Positions 24,959-35,094 of a DNA stretch of 64,000 bases are shown here, one piece after another. A program made the position numbers and the translations under genes. Where the stretch lies: NCBI RefSeq assembly GCF_000182565.1, contig NW_015971543.1:1263378-1327377 (forward strand), in the 5' to 3' direction. This stretch comes from Spizellomyces punctatus DAOM BR117. Lineage: Eukaryota; Chytridiomycota; Chytridiomycetes; Spizellomycetales; Spizellomycetaceae. The stretch's first letter is position 1. Each line of letters begins with the position of its first letter. Under the pieces are notes generated by a model. It had not been told where the DNA came from. It searched no databases and saw nothing but the letters and a program-made list of their open reading frames with translations.

Positions 24959-25435
24959 CTATCATTGACCTAGCAGCATGATTCCTGCGCAGGTTACATG
25001 CAAATCAAGATGGTTCTTTGGTCGAAAGGCATGATTCCTGCGTGATTTGGTATGGAATTCATAAGGTTCTTTGGTCTAGCGGCATGATTCCTGCGCAGGT
25101 TACATGCAAATCAAGACGGTTCTTTGGTCGAGAGGCATGATTCCTGTGTGATTTGGTATGGAATTCATAAGGTTCTTTGGTCTAGCGGCATGATTCCTGC
25201 GCAGGTTACATGCAAATCAAGACGGTTCTTTGGTCGAAAGGCATGATTCCTGCGTGATTTGGTATGGAATTCATAAGGTTCTTTGGTCTAGCGGCATGAT
25301 TCCTGTGTAGGTTACATGCAAATCAAGACGGTTCTTTGGTCGAAAGGCATGATTCCTGCGTGATTTGGTATGGAATTCATAAGGTTCTTTGGTCTAGCGG
25401 CATGATTCCTGTGTAGGTTACATGCAAATCAAGAC
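24959..25435 (+). repeat. Tandem array of 53-nt tRNA-Pro 5'-half monomers in a 106-nt higher-order pattern
   Basis: Nine monomers lie end to end. Eight exact 53-nt units start at 25012, 25065, 25118, 25171, 25224, 25277, 25330 and 25383, with a partly decayed one before them. They alternate between type A (GGTTCTTTGGTCGAAAGGCA...) and type B (GGTTCTTTGGTCTAGCGGCA...), giving four near-identical 106-nt dimers. In both types nucleotides 1-30 match the 5' half of the tRNA-Pro gene at 25436, up to the anticodon stem CCTGC; type B differs from the tRNA at a single base. The remaining 23 nt are unrelated to the tRNA: type A carries GGTATGGAATTCATAA, type B carries TTACATGCAAATCAAGAC. Box A of the Pol III promoter is kept, box B is absent. 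Confidence 0.95.
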
Positions 25436-25507
25436 GGTTCTTTGGTCTAGTGGCATGATTCCTGCTTCGGGTGCAGGAGGTCCCGGGTTCGATCCCCGGA
25501 AGAACCC
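25436..25507 (+). tRNA. tRNA-Pro (anticodon CGG)
   Basis: 72-nt intronless tRNA gene. The acceptor stem is GGTTCTT/AAGAACC (7 pairs), the D arm GTC/GAT with loop TAGTGGCAT, the anticodon stem CCTGC/GCAGG with loop TTCGGGT, and the T arm CCGGG/CCCGG with loop TTCGATC. The discriminator is C and no CCA is encoded, as expected for a nuclear gene. The anticodon CGG reads the proline codon CCG. Boxes A (TGGTCTAGTGG) and B (GGTTCGATCCC) are intact. A T7 run at about 25530 could terminate Pol III. The tandem 5'-half array abuts it directly in register. Confidence 0.93.
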
Positions 25508-25604
25508 CTTCCACAGGACCCTCCCAGACTTTTTTTATCTTTGGGAGCTGCTGGGTTTTGTAAAGTGCGTAGTAGGAGCATTCCTCGCAAACACCAAATC
25601 GCAA

Positions 25605-25627
25605 TTTTTTTTTTTTTTTTTTTTTTT
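25605..25627 (+). repeat. Poly-T tract, 23 T
   Basis: An uninterrupted run of about 23 thymines 100 nt downstream of tRNA-Pro. It could be a Pol III terminator or the poly(A) of an old retroposed sequence on the minus strand. Confidence 0.85.
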
Positions 25628-25909
25628 CATTTTGACAACTCGTATCGACCTATTCCCCGGAATAACCCCTACTGGAGTTGGTCAGATCTATTTTTTTGGT
25701 CATGTCAACCTCATGCGTAAGATGACGCCGAGTTCATCGCCCTACTGGAGCAAAACCGCACATTGTTTCATCTATGCGTTATGAATAGAATGGATATTAA
25801 CTTTACTTTGAGTTAACCATAGTAACTTTCTTTAACTGTGCAATTTATACAGAAGAATAGTTTGTAAATTATTAAAAAGTTGCGGTGGCCAGATTCATTT
25901 CAACCTCAG

Positions 25910-26480
25910 GCTTGAATTTAATGCCCAACTCGTTCCATTTCCTCAAGGCCCATGGTCTAAACATCTTGTGAACGACATTAAAACGAAGCCAAGTTCTAAA
26001 CTACACACCCTAACCCTGAACCCTAACGCCGAAACTCGAACCTTAACCCCAAACGACTAACCCGAACACTAACCCAACCCGAATCCCCGAATCCAACGCA
26101 TACCCAAACCCCGAATCATCATTCCCTCGTAATCTGTCCAGCTGCTTTGACCGAGGTAAGACCTAGCCGAGTTCATCCCCCTGCTGAAGTTCGCCAGTCA
26201 ATTCATTCATGATTTTTTGGTTCTGTCATCCTCGGGCTTCAACATACAAACTTACCCCCGAACCTGTTCCATATTCTCAAGAAATTGCCTCTCGACAAAC
26301 TTCTTTTGGACGACGTAAAACGAAGCCGAGTTCTATACCACAAACCCCAACCCTGAACCCTAATGCCGAAACCCGAATCCTAACCCAACCCGAATCCCGA
26401 ATCCAAGACCTAACCCAAACCACGAACCGTCATCCCCATCATAATCTGTTGCGATAGTTTGACCGAGGTAAGATAAAGCC
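25910..26480 (+). repeat. Two ~280-nt imperfect direct copies with CCCTAA/CCGAA variant repeats
   Basis: The first copy (about 25910-26165) and the second (about 26219-26475) share an ordered set of blocks: CCTCAAG/TCTCAAG, AAAACGAAGCC(A/G)AGTTCTA, CCCTGAACCCTAA(C/T)GCCGAAAC, AACCCAACCCGAATCC, and GTAATCTGT...TTGACCGAGGTAAGA. The inner part resembles degenerate telomere arrays (CCCTAA with CCGAA and CCCGAA variants). A partial third copy of the flank lies at 25655-25750 (GCCGAGTTCATCGCCCTACTGGAG). Confidence 0.7.
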
Positions 26481-27281
26481 AAGGGTATCAGCAGCGTAAT
26501 CTGTCAAGTCGTCACATCATGACCCAATTGAGGTAACTGAAAAGATGAAATCGAGACTATCACAAACAGTGCGCCACGACACAATTCGGATATGGTCCTG
26601 CAGTACATATTACATCTTTGCAGCAATAGGATATGTGCAAAGCATTCAGGTATTGGGTCTGACGGATTCGGAGGATAGTGTAAATATACGCGGTTAAGAT
26701 ACCATGGTGGGATCGGGCTAGGAGAAACCAAGTACCGATTCTCATTGATCCGGGTGGTATAAGGTGCTGTTTTGAGGTTGCGGGGGGTCAAAACGCTGCT
26801 CGTCCTACGCTTGGTGCTGTCGTAAGTAGTGTTCATCGGACGTCGGGCAAACAAACGGAATCATAACAACCTTGCGATCGCCTTTACCTACACAGCAGTG
26901 TTACAAACCAGCAGACAAATGGTCTATTCGATGTGAAATGGTGGTTGTACTCGTGATTTAGAAGAACGTTGCCGAGAGACATCGTCTAACAAGGGGTTAG
27001 CTATGTAGCTAGCTGAACCGATACCAATACTTCGCTCAAAGAGCATTATACCCTACGAGCATTAATTCCAAAGCGGGTCGGGTCGGGTTAGTTAAAAACA
27101 TCATCGGGATTCCGTCATGGCTGCTATAGCGGCTTTGGAAGAGGAAAATGCAACCGTTTGCAAAGTGTACTCTGATACCATTGGACCATTTTGAGCTGAT
27201 GGGCGCCCCTACACTATTAGATATGGTAATGTCTATTTGCGAGATCATTTATGCTCACGTAGATGTCTTACCACGGATGCA

Positions 27282-27460
27282 TGGAAGTTTACGAATGGGG
27301 TCCTTGAACCGTCGACAGAACCATACTCAAATCGGTGGTTTATAGTACCCAAAAGAGAAGGAAACGTTCAAGGTTCATTCTATCGCACCTCAGAATCTCC
27401 AAAAGATACCTTCAAATCACCAACGCCAATAGATGTGTTCACCGGACAAGCCGAGCAACC
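27282..27460 (+). pseudogene. Remnant of a Ty3/Gypsy-like reverse transcriptase
   Basis: One frame reads KFTNGVLEPSTEPYSN then RWFIVPKREG, like the start of Gypsy-type reverse transcriptase domains (pattern: G-hydrophobic-EPS-SPY-PWF-V-KK-G). After GGAAACG the continuing similarity (RFI...LNK-like) seems to move to another frame, so a frameshift is likely. No LTR, protease, integrase or polyprotein frame was found nearby. This is a short decayed fragment; the family call rests on one motif. Confidence 0.45.
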
Positions 27461-28367
27461 AGCATCGGTGTTTCTATCGGACAAAAAAGTGCTTGGAATT
27501 GAATTACCATGTGTACATGGTGGCATGTAAAGTAACTAGCGGAGTATGCATAATCCAAGTCAAAGCACTCATGTGTGTGTCTCCGTCAATACGTCGATAC
27601 GAGTTGCGCTTACATAGGATAAAGATAATAACCAAACTGCAACTTTTGTATTTTTCAGGCCTCACGCGCATGTTTAGCCAGTATTTAGTCTACGACATGC
27701 AATTATATTTCCATTCGAACTACTTGGTCGGTGATTACATCGGTACGAGTTGTAGTTAGACATACAGTAGTCTGCGATCCACTTGTACTTTCATACCCAT
27801 TGGAATCGCTTGGCCGGTGATTACATCGATATGAATAGTATTCTGCTGGCTGGGGCACAGGTCATATGTGGGACTGCTGGCGGAATGCCAAAGTTACCTG
27901 CGATCGACATTGACATTGAAAGGATGGGGTATTTCAGTACGACAAGGAGCTGCTAGTCAGTCGTTTTTACAAGGCTAAAAGAAGAATCCGCATGTCTACA
28001 TAAGCGCCTTGTAATCGAAGCGTGAACACAGTGGATGTTCTTCTCAATACAAAGTGCTTGGCCATTGTCCTGTAGATATGGACTTCTTTTGGTAGCCAGT
28101 CCAAAGTCCCGGGATAGCTTCAGGGCATTCGATTAAAGGCATTTACATATTGCCTTGGTAGATATTGGCCATTGAGGTATGGATTGGCAAATTGCGGGGT
28201 GCAATCGCCTATTCTTGTATTGCTTTGCTAATGGGCAGTCCATTTCATCAGATGCTGTAAACCCGTCGAACCTGGCAGGGATAACCACACCGGATATTTG
28301 ACTTAAATATTGTTGAATTTCTGGCATAGTATAACACCGCTGGGCGGCCGATCCTTGCCAGAAATGC
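27461..28367. other. Right part of the repeat island
   Basis: No gene is recognised. Two short related stretches occur at about 27712-27745 and 27795-27832 (CATTCGAACTACTTGGTCGG and CATTGGAATCGCTTGGCCGG, both followed by TGATTACATCG). The minus-strand frame at 28133-28435 overlaps the neighbouring gene and is not supported. Confidence 0.4.
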
Positions 28368-29285
28368 CTATAGACTGCCCAACGCGATTCTGAGCTGACG
28401 TTCAATCGTTGTGCTGCCAATAATAGGCTTGCCATGGCTACGCGTCAAGATCTCCACGTTCCTCTTTCGTACAACGTCTTCCATCAACGTAGAGAACCAA
28501 TCTCGGACAGCTTTTACGCGATCCACCATCAAGACGAGACCGATTGTCTGAAACTTCAAGGTATCCCCGCCGCCGGATTGCAGCAGATCATTAAGAAGTA
28601 GCGCGTGGCGGGGAGCTGTCTTTGTCGAATTTGGCAGTGTGATCAGTAATTCGACTTCATCAAATTCAGAGGACACTCCTTGGGGAGCCACGAGTCGAAC
28701 ACATTGCTCCATAGTACCATGTCCAACGGGAGTGACATCGTCACTGTGTGTCCACGCCGGGAAAAGGTCTTCAGCAGCTTGAACCTCAGCCTTCACTTTG
28801 TCCTTGATTCGTGGGAGGGAAGCACGCGGGGCAATCAGCTTGGCGTTCGGGTAGCGCGTCTTGTACGCTGCCGCGTCGATTGTGTGCCAGGAACATGGTA
28901 TGTAGATATGGGTAACTGTACCGAGTGCGTCAATCTCGGCCATTGTTGATTCATCCGCACAGAGGACAGAGTACAGCAGGAGGGAAGTAGAGTTTGGCGG
29001 CCTGTACACTGGCATTATTCTGGGCATGTTTGAACCAGGAACAATTCCGGTAACAATCCATAAACCATCTGTCACTTTTTCCAGCGGGCCGTGTGGTTGA
29101 ACACGCTGGGGAAATGGTGTGTCGGGTTTGATTTGGTCTGGCAGGCTGTAAAGAATGTAAAGGAGTCCAGCGCGGCTGACCCGACGACCATGTCTTGTGC
29201 GAGTAAGGAGGTAATAACCGCTGAGGCAGGTCAGGGCAGCGACTCCGACGCCTTTCAGTATTTGGACCGCTGTAGAGTTCAGCAT
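28368..29285 (-). CDS. Membrane-anchored metallo-beta-lactamase-fold-like protein
   Basis: Single-exon gene, 305 residues. The N-terminus has one hydrophobic segment (ILKGVGVAALTCLSGYYLL) followed by TRTRHGRR, a likely membrane anchor. The rest resembles the DUF4336 type of beta-lactamase-like fold: LEKVTDGLWIVTGIVPG, SLLLYSVLCAD, EIDALGTVTHIYIPCSWHTI, YKTRYPNAKLIAPRASLPRI and, late, ALLLNDLLQ. The classical metal motif HxHxDH is absent and only isolated His are seen, so hydrolase activity cannot be assumed. I assign the fold from the order of these blocks only. It starts 638 bases from the divergent Gag1-clamp gene. Confidence 0.7.
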   Translation of the reverse strand: MLNSTAVQILKGVGVAALTCLSGYYLLTRTRHGRRVSRAGLLYILYSLPDQIKPDTPFPQRVQPHGPLEKVTDGLWIVTGIVPGSNMPRIMPVYRPPNSTSLLLYSVLCADESTMAEIDALGTVTHIYIPCSWHTIDAAAYKTRYPNAKLIAPRASLPRIKDKVKAEVQAAEDLFPAWTHSDDVTPVGHGTMEQCVRLVAPQGVSSEFDEVELLITLPNSTKTAPRHALLLNDLLQSGGGDTLKFQTIGLVLMVDRVKAVRDWFSTLMEDVVRKRNVEILTRSHGKPIIGSTTIERQLRIALGSL

Positions 29286-29923
29286 GGCAGAAAGTAACAG
29301 TGGTCGTCGTCTGACAGTGCCAAAAGCCCTTTAAAAAGCAGTTTGGGACGTGCAAAGCTGTATGACTCATCACGCCACGTTTGCCTTTAACTTCGCCAAG
29401 CAGAGGATGGACAGGACAACCAACCTGCGCATTGAGAATAGATGATGATCCGAAAGTTGACCTCCCCATAATGTTGCGCAGATGGGTTGTGAGAGACGAG
29501 ATTGGCCCACAGTTTAGCTGGATACGAGCTCCCTCAAATGCTCCCTTACGAAAATGCGACTACAAACGGGATCTGCGTAACGACTATAATATTGTCGCAG
29601 GCACGTTTACCACAAAGAACACAGAGCAGGTGCCGATATTCAAGAGTTGCAATCTTTAACAAGGATTGTACGGCTGTTCGTTATTGCAGCAAAAGCTAGG
29701 AAAGGTTTACTCTCCGTGACGATCTTTAGGGCACGTGACACTGGTTCGCCGCCAAACGGTGAATGATGGCTCGCCCGACTTGCGGCCTGTGATCAGCGTT
29801 AGTGGCTGCAGTTTTTAAAAGAAAGCATCGAGCCCGCAAGACATTGACGTAGAATAAAACTGCATAACCCGCTTATAATTCACTCCGCCTTTATTATCTT
29901 GAACGATATCCACCCTCCCCACC
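29286..29923. promoter_or_regulatory. Divergent promoter region
   Basis: 638 bases between two divergent starts. Short frames have no family features. No TATA box is obvious and no RNA gene is seen. Confidence 0.4.
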
Positions 29924-30446
29924 ATGAACGGCACAGATAACTCACCAAATTCGCAACCAGCAACAGCAGAGCAACGTCCAGCAGAACCATCCCAGCTTAC
30001 CGCCCTCAACGAACCCTCTACAACTTCTCACCCCGCCTCCTCCTCCGCTTCCTCTTCGACCACAGGGCTATCACAGTGGGAACAAACAAGAGCACAATGG
30101 ACACGCGGGCACAGACCTTACAGCCCAAATCCCCCACCAGCACCTGACTGGTACAAAAGTAATCCAGCACTGGCAGACGTTGATGTGACCCATTTCGATG
30201 CTATTTATAAGAGTTTGGTGGAGGGAAGACGATTTGCCAAGCCCGTACCATTGCCTTTTGTAGTGGCAGTTTTGGTAGGTCCGCTTCAATTTGTCCTACG
30301 TGCCTTTGATTGTTGTACTAACTCTTTGTATGTTACCCAAGATACATGGGTGGAAAGTGGAGGGTTTGTGGAATCCTGCAACTGGAATTGGGGCAGCATA
30401 TCCTGCAGACGAGAGTAATAATAATAATAAGAATAATAATCGATGA
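29924..30446 (+). CDS. Gag1-like clamp domain (DUF4050-like) protein
   Basis: Two exons, 29924-30274 and 30342-30446, give 151 residues; the 67-nt intron has GTAGGT, an ACTAAC branch site and CCAAG. The N-terminal 45 residues are low-complexity (Ser, Thr, Pro, Ala). The conserved part has WEQTRAQWTRG, FDAIYKSLVEGRRFAKPVPL, PFVVAVL and then IHGWKVEGLWNP, which fits the Gag1-like clamp (DUF4050) family, one of whose fission yeast members binds a TORC1-linked partner. The C-terminus is a run of Asn. Family call from motif memory; no function inferred for this fungus. Confidence 0.6.
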
Positions 30447-30784
30447 TATATCAAAGATTTGATCCTGTCCCATACATTTCCAAAGCGCGCTCGAGGATGA
30501 TCCTTTTGTTGTCATCTACTGGATTGTATGTACAATATATTGAATTGTATAGAACCATGACAAAACATCCGTCGTAAAGGGTAACAACAATCCCCCCATT
30601 TCCAAACATATGTAGAGGCTTCGTGCCCAAGCGAAATAACTATATGAAAACACATAATCGAAACCGGAACTTGCATTAGGCCAACTCTACTCTGCCTGAA
30701 AATACGTCAATGTCCTGGATTGGAATAGATAAAAAGAAAGAAAAAGCACCATGAGCCACATATCACAGGCAAAGTGTTCTTCAC
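30447..30784. other. Convergent 3' region
   Basis: 338 AT-rich bases between two stops. A short palindromic ATTGTATGTACAATATATTG lies at about 30523. No gene is seen. Confidence 0.4.
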
Positions 30785-33753
30785 TCACAATCCCACCTCA
30801 GACTCATTCCCATCTTCAACAATTTTCAGTGCTGGCAGCTCCACCAAAGGAGATACCATTTCATCGCTACCACCAGAAACTGAATTCGTCCCGGTGAGCA
30901 AGTCAACTGCACTCCCACTCGCGCTGCTTGTTCTGCTCGTTACAATCCCATCCGCGGAGATTTGAATATCCAGATCCTCATCATCGCTATCCCCCGCTAC
31001 CGGCGTCAAAAGACCCGTAGCGGGCGTCGCCGTAGGATGCTCACTGAAGGAAGACGATGATCGACGACCCACAGAACTAGGCGCAATATCCGAGCTATCC
31101 CTTCTGTCCACCCCCAATGGCACATTCACATGATCTCCTACACTACGGATTGCCCCTCCTATAGTAGCACCAGACCGATGACTCTCTGTGCTGTCTCTTC
31201 TGAGCCCATTGGCCAGAAAACTTCCCATCGTCAAGCTCGCCAAACTTACCCCTCTGTCCGACAGGCTCGCTCTTCTATCTGACAAATTGTCGCCTACGAG
31301 GGTAAGACTATAGCCTGTTCGCATCGACCTTTCAGATGAGGACCCACTCGTGACACCAGTGACCCTGCTGGAGGCATCGTAGAGCGCTCGTGTTGATGCT
31401 GTTTCATCGATATCTTCTTCTTCGCTATCTTCGAGATCGGAAATATGGACAGAGCGGAATGAACGGCCATCGTCTGGTGGGTCAGGGAGCTCTAGTGGCT
31501 CGTCAAGGGAAAAGATTTTATCGTGGTTTAAGAGAAGATCCTATATGGATCGTGGTTAGTTGAAAATCGCGGAACGGTCGAGTAACTCGCATCGGCTGTC
31601 CAAATACCTTCATCATTCGGACCGGATGTTTATCATGTAGAGTGATTTGCGTATGCACCTGTCCATTGGTGTGATCACTGAGTGCGTGGACATCGCTTTA
31701 AGACAGGACGGCCATTTCTTCACTTACCCGAGGCCGCAACACATAATGCCCTAGGTTTTGAGCAAAGTCGCTTATCTTCGGATCCTCCGGATCCAATTGC
31801 GCGATTAACCTTCCCAGTCATTTAGTCAACAATCAATGAATGTGAGGAACGCAACCGATGCTGTGATAGACTCACTTATGCCAATGCTCTGACAAAAGTC
31901 TCAAGGTACAGTAATGAGGTGGAGGCATCGTGGCCAGCAAGCTCCTTAGGGAGGCTATTCTCATTGGACCGAAATCATCCGCTTTGCTCAAATACAGTAG
32001 TTTGAGAGGTTCATAAATTTCGTCGGAGCAGACTGATGTGGGAAGTTCGATTAGGTAAAGTTTCAGAGCACCTATTATCAACGAAGTGGGAAGACGCCGC
32101 AGGTATTTGAGACTGGCTTTGGAGTTGTTGAGATCAGTGCGGAGAGCGTGGAGCGCTGGTATATTGGAATTCGGTTCCAGCCTAGAAGTAGGAGGTTGTT
32201 ACATTTGAGTCCGCGAAAGACGATTTGGCTTAAAGACCTACCAGAGATCGACTTCTGGCCCCTCACCCCGCTCAGTAGCTCCCTGCCGGGTATCTTCGAT
32301 AGCGCGCAGGCACTTCTTGACTAGCAAGGGTACTTTCCGCCCTCTGCTTGCAGCATAATCTTCAAGAGAGACGCCAAATACCTAGGCCATCCGCAAACGA
32401 AACCAGGATAAATGGAAATCCAAGAAGGAGGCAACGGGAGGTCCTTACCGGATCTCGATAAGAGTTTCCATAATAGTTATGATAGACAGCTGGTGGTAGC
32501 CGTACATTTCCAGTTCGCTGAGACTCAATCATGATTTCGATTTCCTTTGCCGGGCTAAGGGTCTCCAAGTAAACTTGATTTCTTTCGCATACATTCCGCG
32601 TGCCGGCGATAATACTCTTCTCAGCATTATTCAACCCCAATAAAGATTCTTTAAATATTTCCATTCTACGGGTTTCAACATGTTGAAGAGAATTCATATA
32701 CTCCCAACAGGCGCTCTCTAAGAATAGTCGCGTCTCTTCAGTGGCTTCGACCGCTTTTCGATATTCAAAATCGGCTCGTTCGGCTTCTCGCCGAGTTTTA
32801 CGATGTAACGGTTCGTTTTCGATGGAGAGACGCTTCCACTGGTAGTGACTTGAGGTACTGAAGCGATGCCCTCGTCCTATATTGCGAATGAATCCTTCAT
32901 TAATCATTTGAGAAAGCATCGATATGGCTCCTTCTTCATCCAGGTGTAGCTTGACACGAAGGTACTGAAGTGCATCATCGCCCGAAAAGCAGTTTTTCGA
33001 AGATCCCCAAAGAGATTTGACGTCCTTGAAAATTGGATAAGCAGCTAGCCCTTCCGGAAACCGATTGTGACATTTATTCACCTGCGTTCTTATCTCTCTC
33101 TGCATTTTCAGTAGCAAAGTATTAAAATCCTCCACCGTGAATGATCTCGGCCCCATACTGATCATCACATCCATACTCGGCAAATCGTGCTCAGATCGAC
33201 TCTGCTCGAACTTTCGTTGCTCTACATCAGCAGCACTGCACTTTGTCTTGTAGTCTTGCACCAGTCCTTCCAGCTCTGAGCGTTGCCCTGACAAGGATTT
33301 CCAGGTTGAGTCGATTTTGTCTTTACGGACAATGGAGAGCTTGCGGTTGTCATCCAAGAATCGTTGAAGGGGATGAATTAGTTGGGAAATTTGATCGGCG
33401 GCTTGTTTGTGACATGTTCCTAGGTTCGCCATTTCTTGTTTGGCATTGCCAAAGATTTGTGCAAGAAGAGACTCGTCCTTTCCAAACCCGTCTGCTCGTG
33501 GCTTTAGCTGACTCAATTCGGTTAGCTTGCTTGCGTACTGTTCTTCTGCTGTTTTTCTTTGAGTCAAAAACGCCAATAATTCCTCAATTTCGGTGACGCC
33601 CTTCAATGAAATGGTTAGTCGCCTTTAAGAATGGAATGCCAAACACATCTACTCCTCTACAGCATAACTAACCATTTGGTAGTGCTCATGGAGCACATGC
33701 ACGCCAGCTGTTGGGTCGGCTAAATTGCGCGAAAATGTCTCAGTAACGGCCAT
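30785..33753 (-). CDS. RGD2: F-BAR/DEP/RhoGAP protein (Rgd2 type)
   Basis: Membrane-curving GTPase-activating protein for Rho/Cdc42-type GTPases. Seven exons: 33753-33673, 33600-32449, 32381-32242, 32181-31876, 31809-31728, 31658-31608, 31540-30785 (855 residues). The F-BAR half 1 opens with TAGVHVLHEHYQM and EELLAFLTQRKTAEEQYA. A DEP domain (about 215-290; FSGDDALQYLRVKLHLDEEG, GFIRNIGRGHRF) is inserted, and F-BAR half 2 continues to about 400. The RhoGAP domain starts VFGVSLEDYAASRGRKVPLL and includes LIIGALKLYLIELP, LLATMPPPHYCTLRLLSEHW and NLGHYVLRP. The catalytic Arg position (GIYRxSG in most RhoGAPs) reads DLWLEPNS. A Ser/Asp-rich tail follows. The DEP inserted in the F-BAR is the Rgd2 architecture. 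Confidence 0.88.
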
Positions 33754-34154
33754 GTCAACCGAGAGAGTTACCACTCTGGTTACCTGGTGTACCCCAAAAC
33801 CAGTCTTCAAAACGTAGCATATCTCAAATTCTTCTTACTCCAGACTGGGGTCGCTTTGCGAGGATTCAGTTGACACGGTCAAGCAATGCGGGATGGCACT
33901 GGAAACGATCTACAATTGAAGCCGCCCGTCAAACTTGGACAAACACTCGCTACTGTAATTCTGCTTCCTCGCGAGCGGCTCCTTTCCCCTCTACTTGGGT
34001 TTCCTAAAAAACAACGGCCGTGAAGAAGCGATCTTGCCGTCCTCCGCACGGTCGTGGGCGCACAGCGAGCGTTTCGATTAATTGTGCATGACTAAGCATG
34101 CCCCCTATCTGAACGGGTTTGGGGGCGAGCTTCCAGCAAATCAGAACAAAAGAC
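33754..34154. promoter_or_regulatory. Divergent promoter between RGD2 and the SZRD1-like gene
   Basis: 401 bases, moderately GC-rich, separating two divergent starts. No repeat or RNA gene is seen. Confidence 0.4.
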
Positions 34155-35006
34155 ATGGCACAGGACTCTTGGGAAGATGAAGTATGTACGCACGCTGCCG
34201 TAACTTGTATCAAGACATACGTTGATTTCTGACTTTTGTCTGCAGTGGGACGAAGTGGAACCAATCCCCGTGCCTACACCGCTAGTGAATAAACCTTTAG
34301 AAACGTGAGTGCGACAATTGCCGAATGTGATCGTAGGGTCATTCCTCATATCTTTCATATCTTGTCTTTGCAAGTGTTCCACGGGGACCTACAGTTATTG
34401 AAACTGGAAGTGGACGAACTGAGTATGTGCCACAGGTAAGTCCAATTTACGCTTCACAGCTGAATTCTTTCCCCTATTTAATTCTTGGCTGCACAGGTGC
34501 GGCTTCTCAAACGCGACACCAAAGTAAAAGGAGGGACGCAAATGGAGCGATCGCCATCAGGAGGGAGTAGCAAATCGCTCGCTGAACGTGAGGCAGAGTA
34601 CGCTGCGGCAAGGGCGAGAATATTTGGAGAGGGGAGTGACTCGCAGACGAGAGCAGAACCAAAGGAGTATCTTGGAGAAACCAAGGGGGGTGCTGACGAA
34701 AAAGGAGAAAAGAATCCCGCGAGAGAGGAGAAATTTGGTGCTCAAGGCCCGCCAGATCTTTCTCGATCCCAGGACTCGTTTCGGAGGTTTCCAAGCGAGA
34801 GTTCAAAAGCCATACCCCGAAATTCTTCCATTAACACTTCAATGCGAACGCCGGCGTCACGATCGCACCAGCAGAAGGAATTCGGCGAATCCTTGACCCC
34901 ACCTTCGGTTTTCACCCCAAATTCCCTAAAATCTGTGAAGACCCCAGCAGGACCACCACCTGATAATGTAAAAGGGTTCATCGGCATTCGCGATACCCAA
35001 AAGTAG
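34155..35006 (+). CDS. SZRD1: SUZ-domain protein (SZRD1-like)
   Basis: Small disordered protein of the SUZ/SUZ-C class, thought to bind RNA. Exons 34155-34181, 34246-34304, 34375-34435, 34497-35006 give 218 residues. The first exon has nine codons (MAQDSWEDE) and the next reads WDEVEP, the acidic start typical of SZRD1. The SUZ core is YVPQVRLLKRDTK followed by LAEREAEYAAARARIFGEG. The far C-terminus GPPPDNVKGFIGIRDTQK resembles the SUZ-C element. All four exons join in frame with GT..AG. The middle is Lys/Glu/Ser-rich and lacks known domains. Confidence 0.82.
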
Positions 35007-35094
35007 AGCGTTCTATCCTGCACCGAGCCACCGCAACATGTACAGATTTAGATTCAATTAGCCATTTATTACATTGCATACCAAACTAGCCCTT

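Noticed and set aside
24959-25435. CRISPR array
   Set aside because: The repeats are directly adjacent with no unique spacers and derive from a tRNA in a eukaryotic genome.
25377-25604. Minus-strand frame across the tRNA-Pro gene
   Set aside because: It is the antisense reading of the tRNA and array (text like GIEPGTSCTRSRNHATRP is a well-known tRNA artefact).
28133-28435. 100-codon minus-strand frame overlapping the end of the beta-lactamase-fold gene
   Set aside because: It overlaps a supported coding exon in another frame and has no features of its own.
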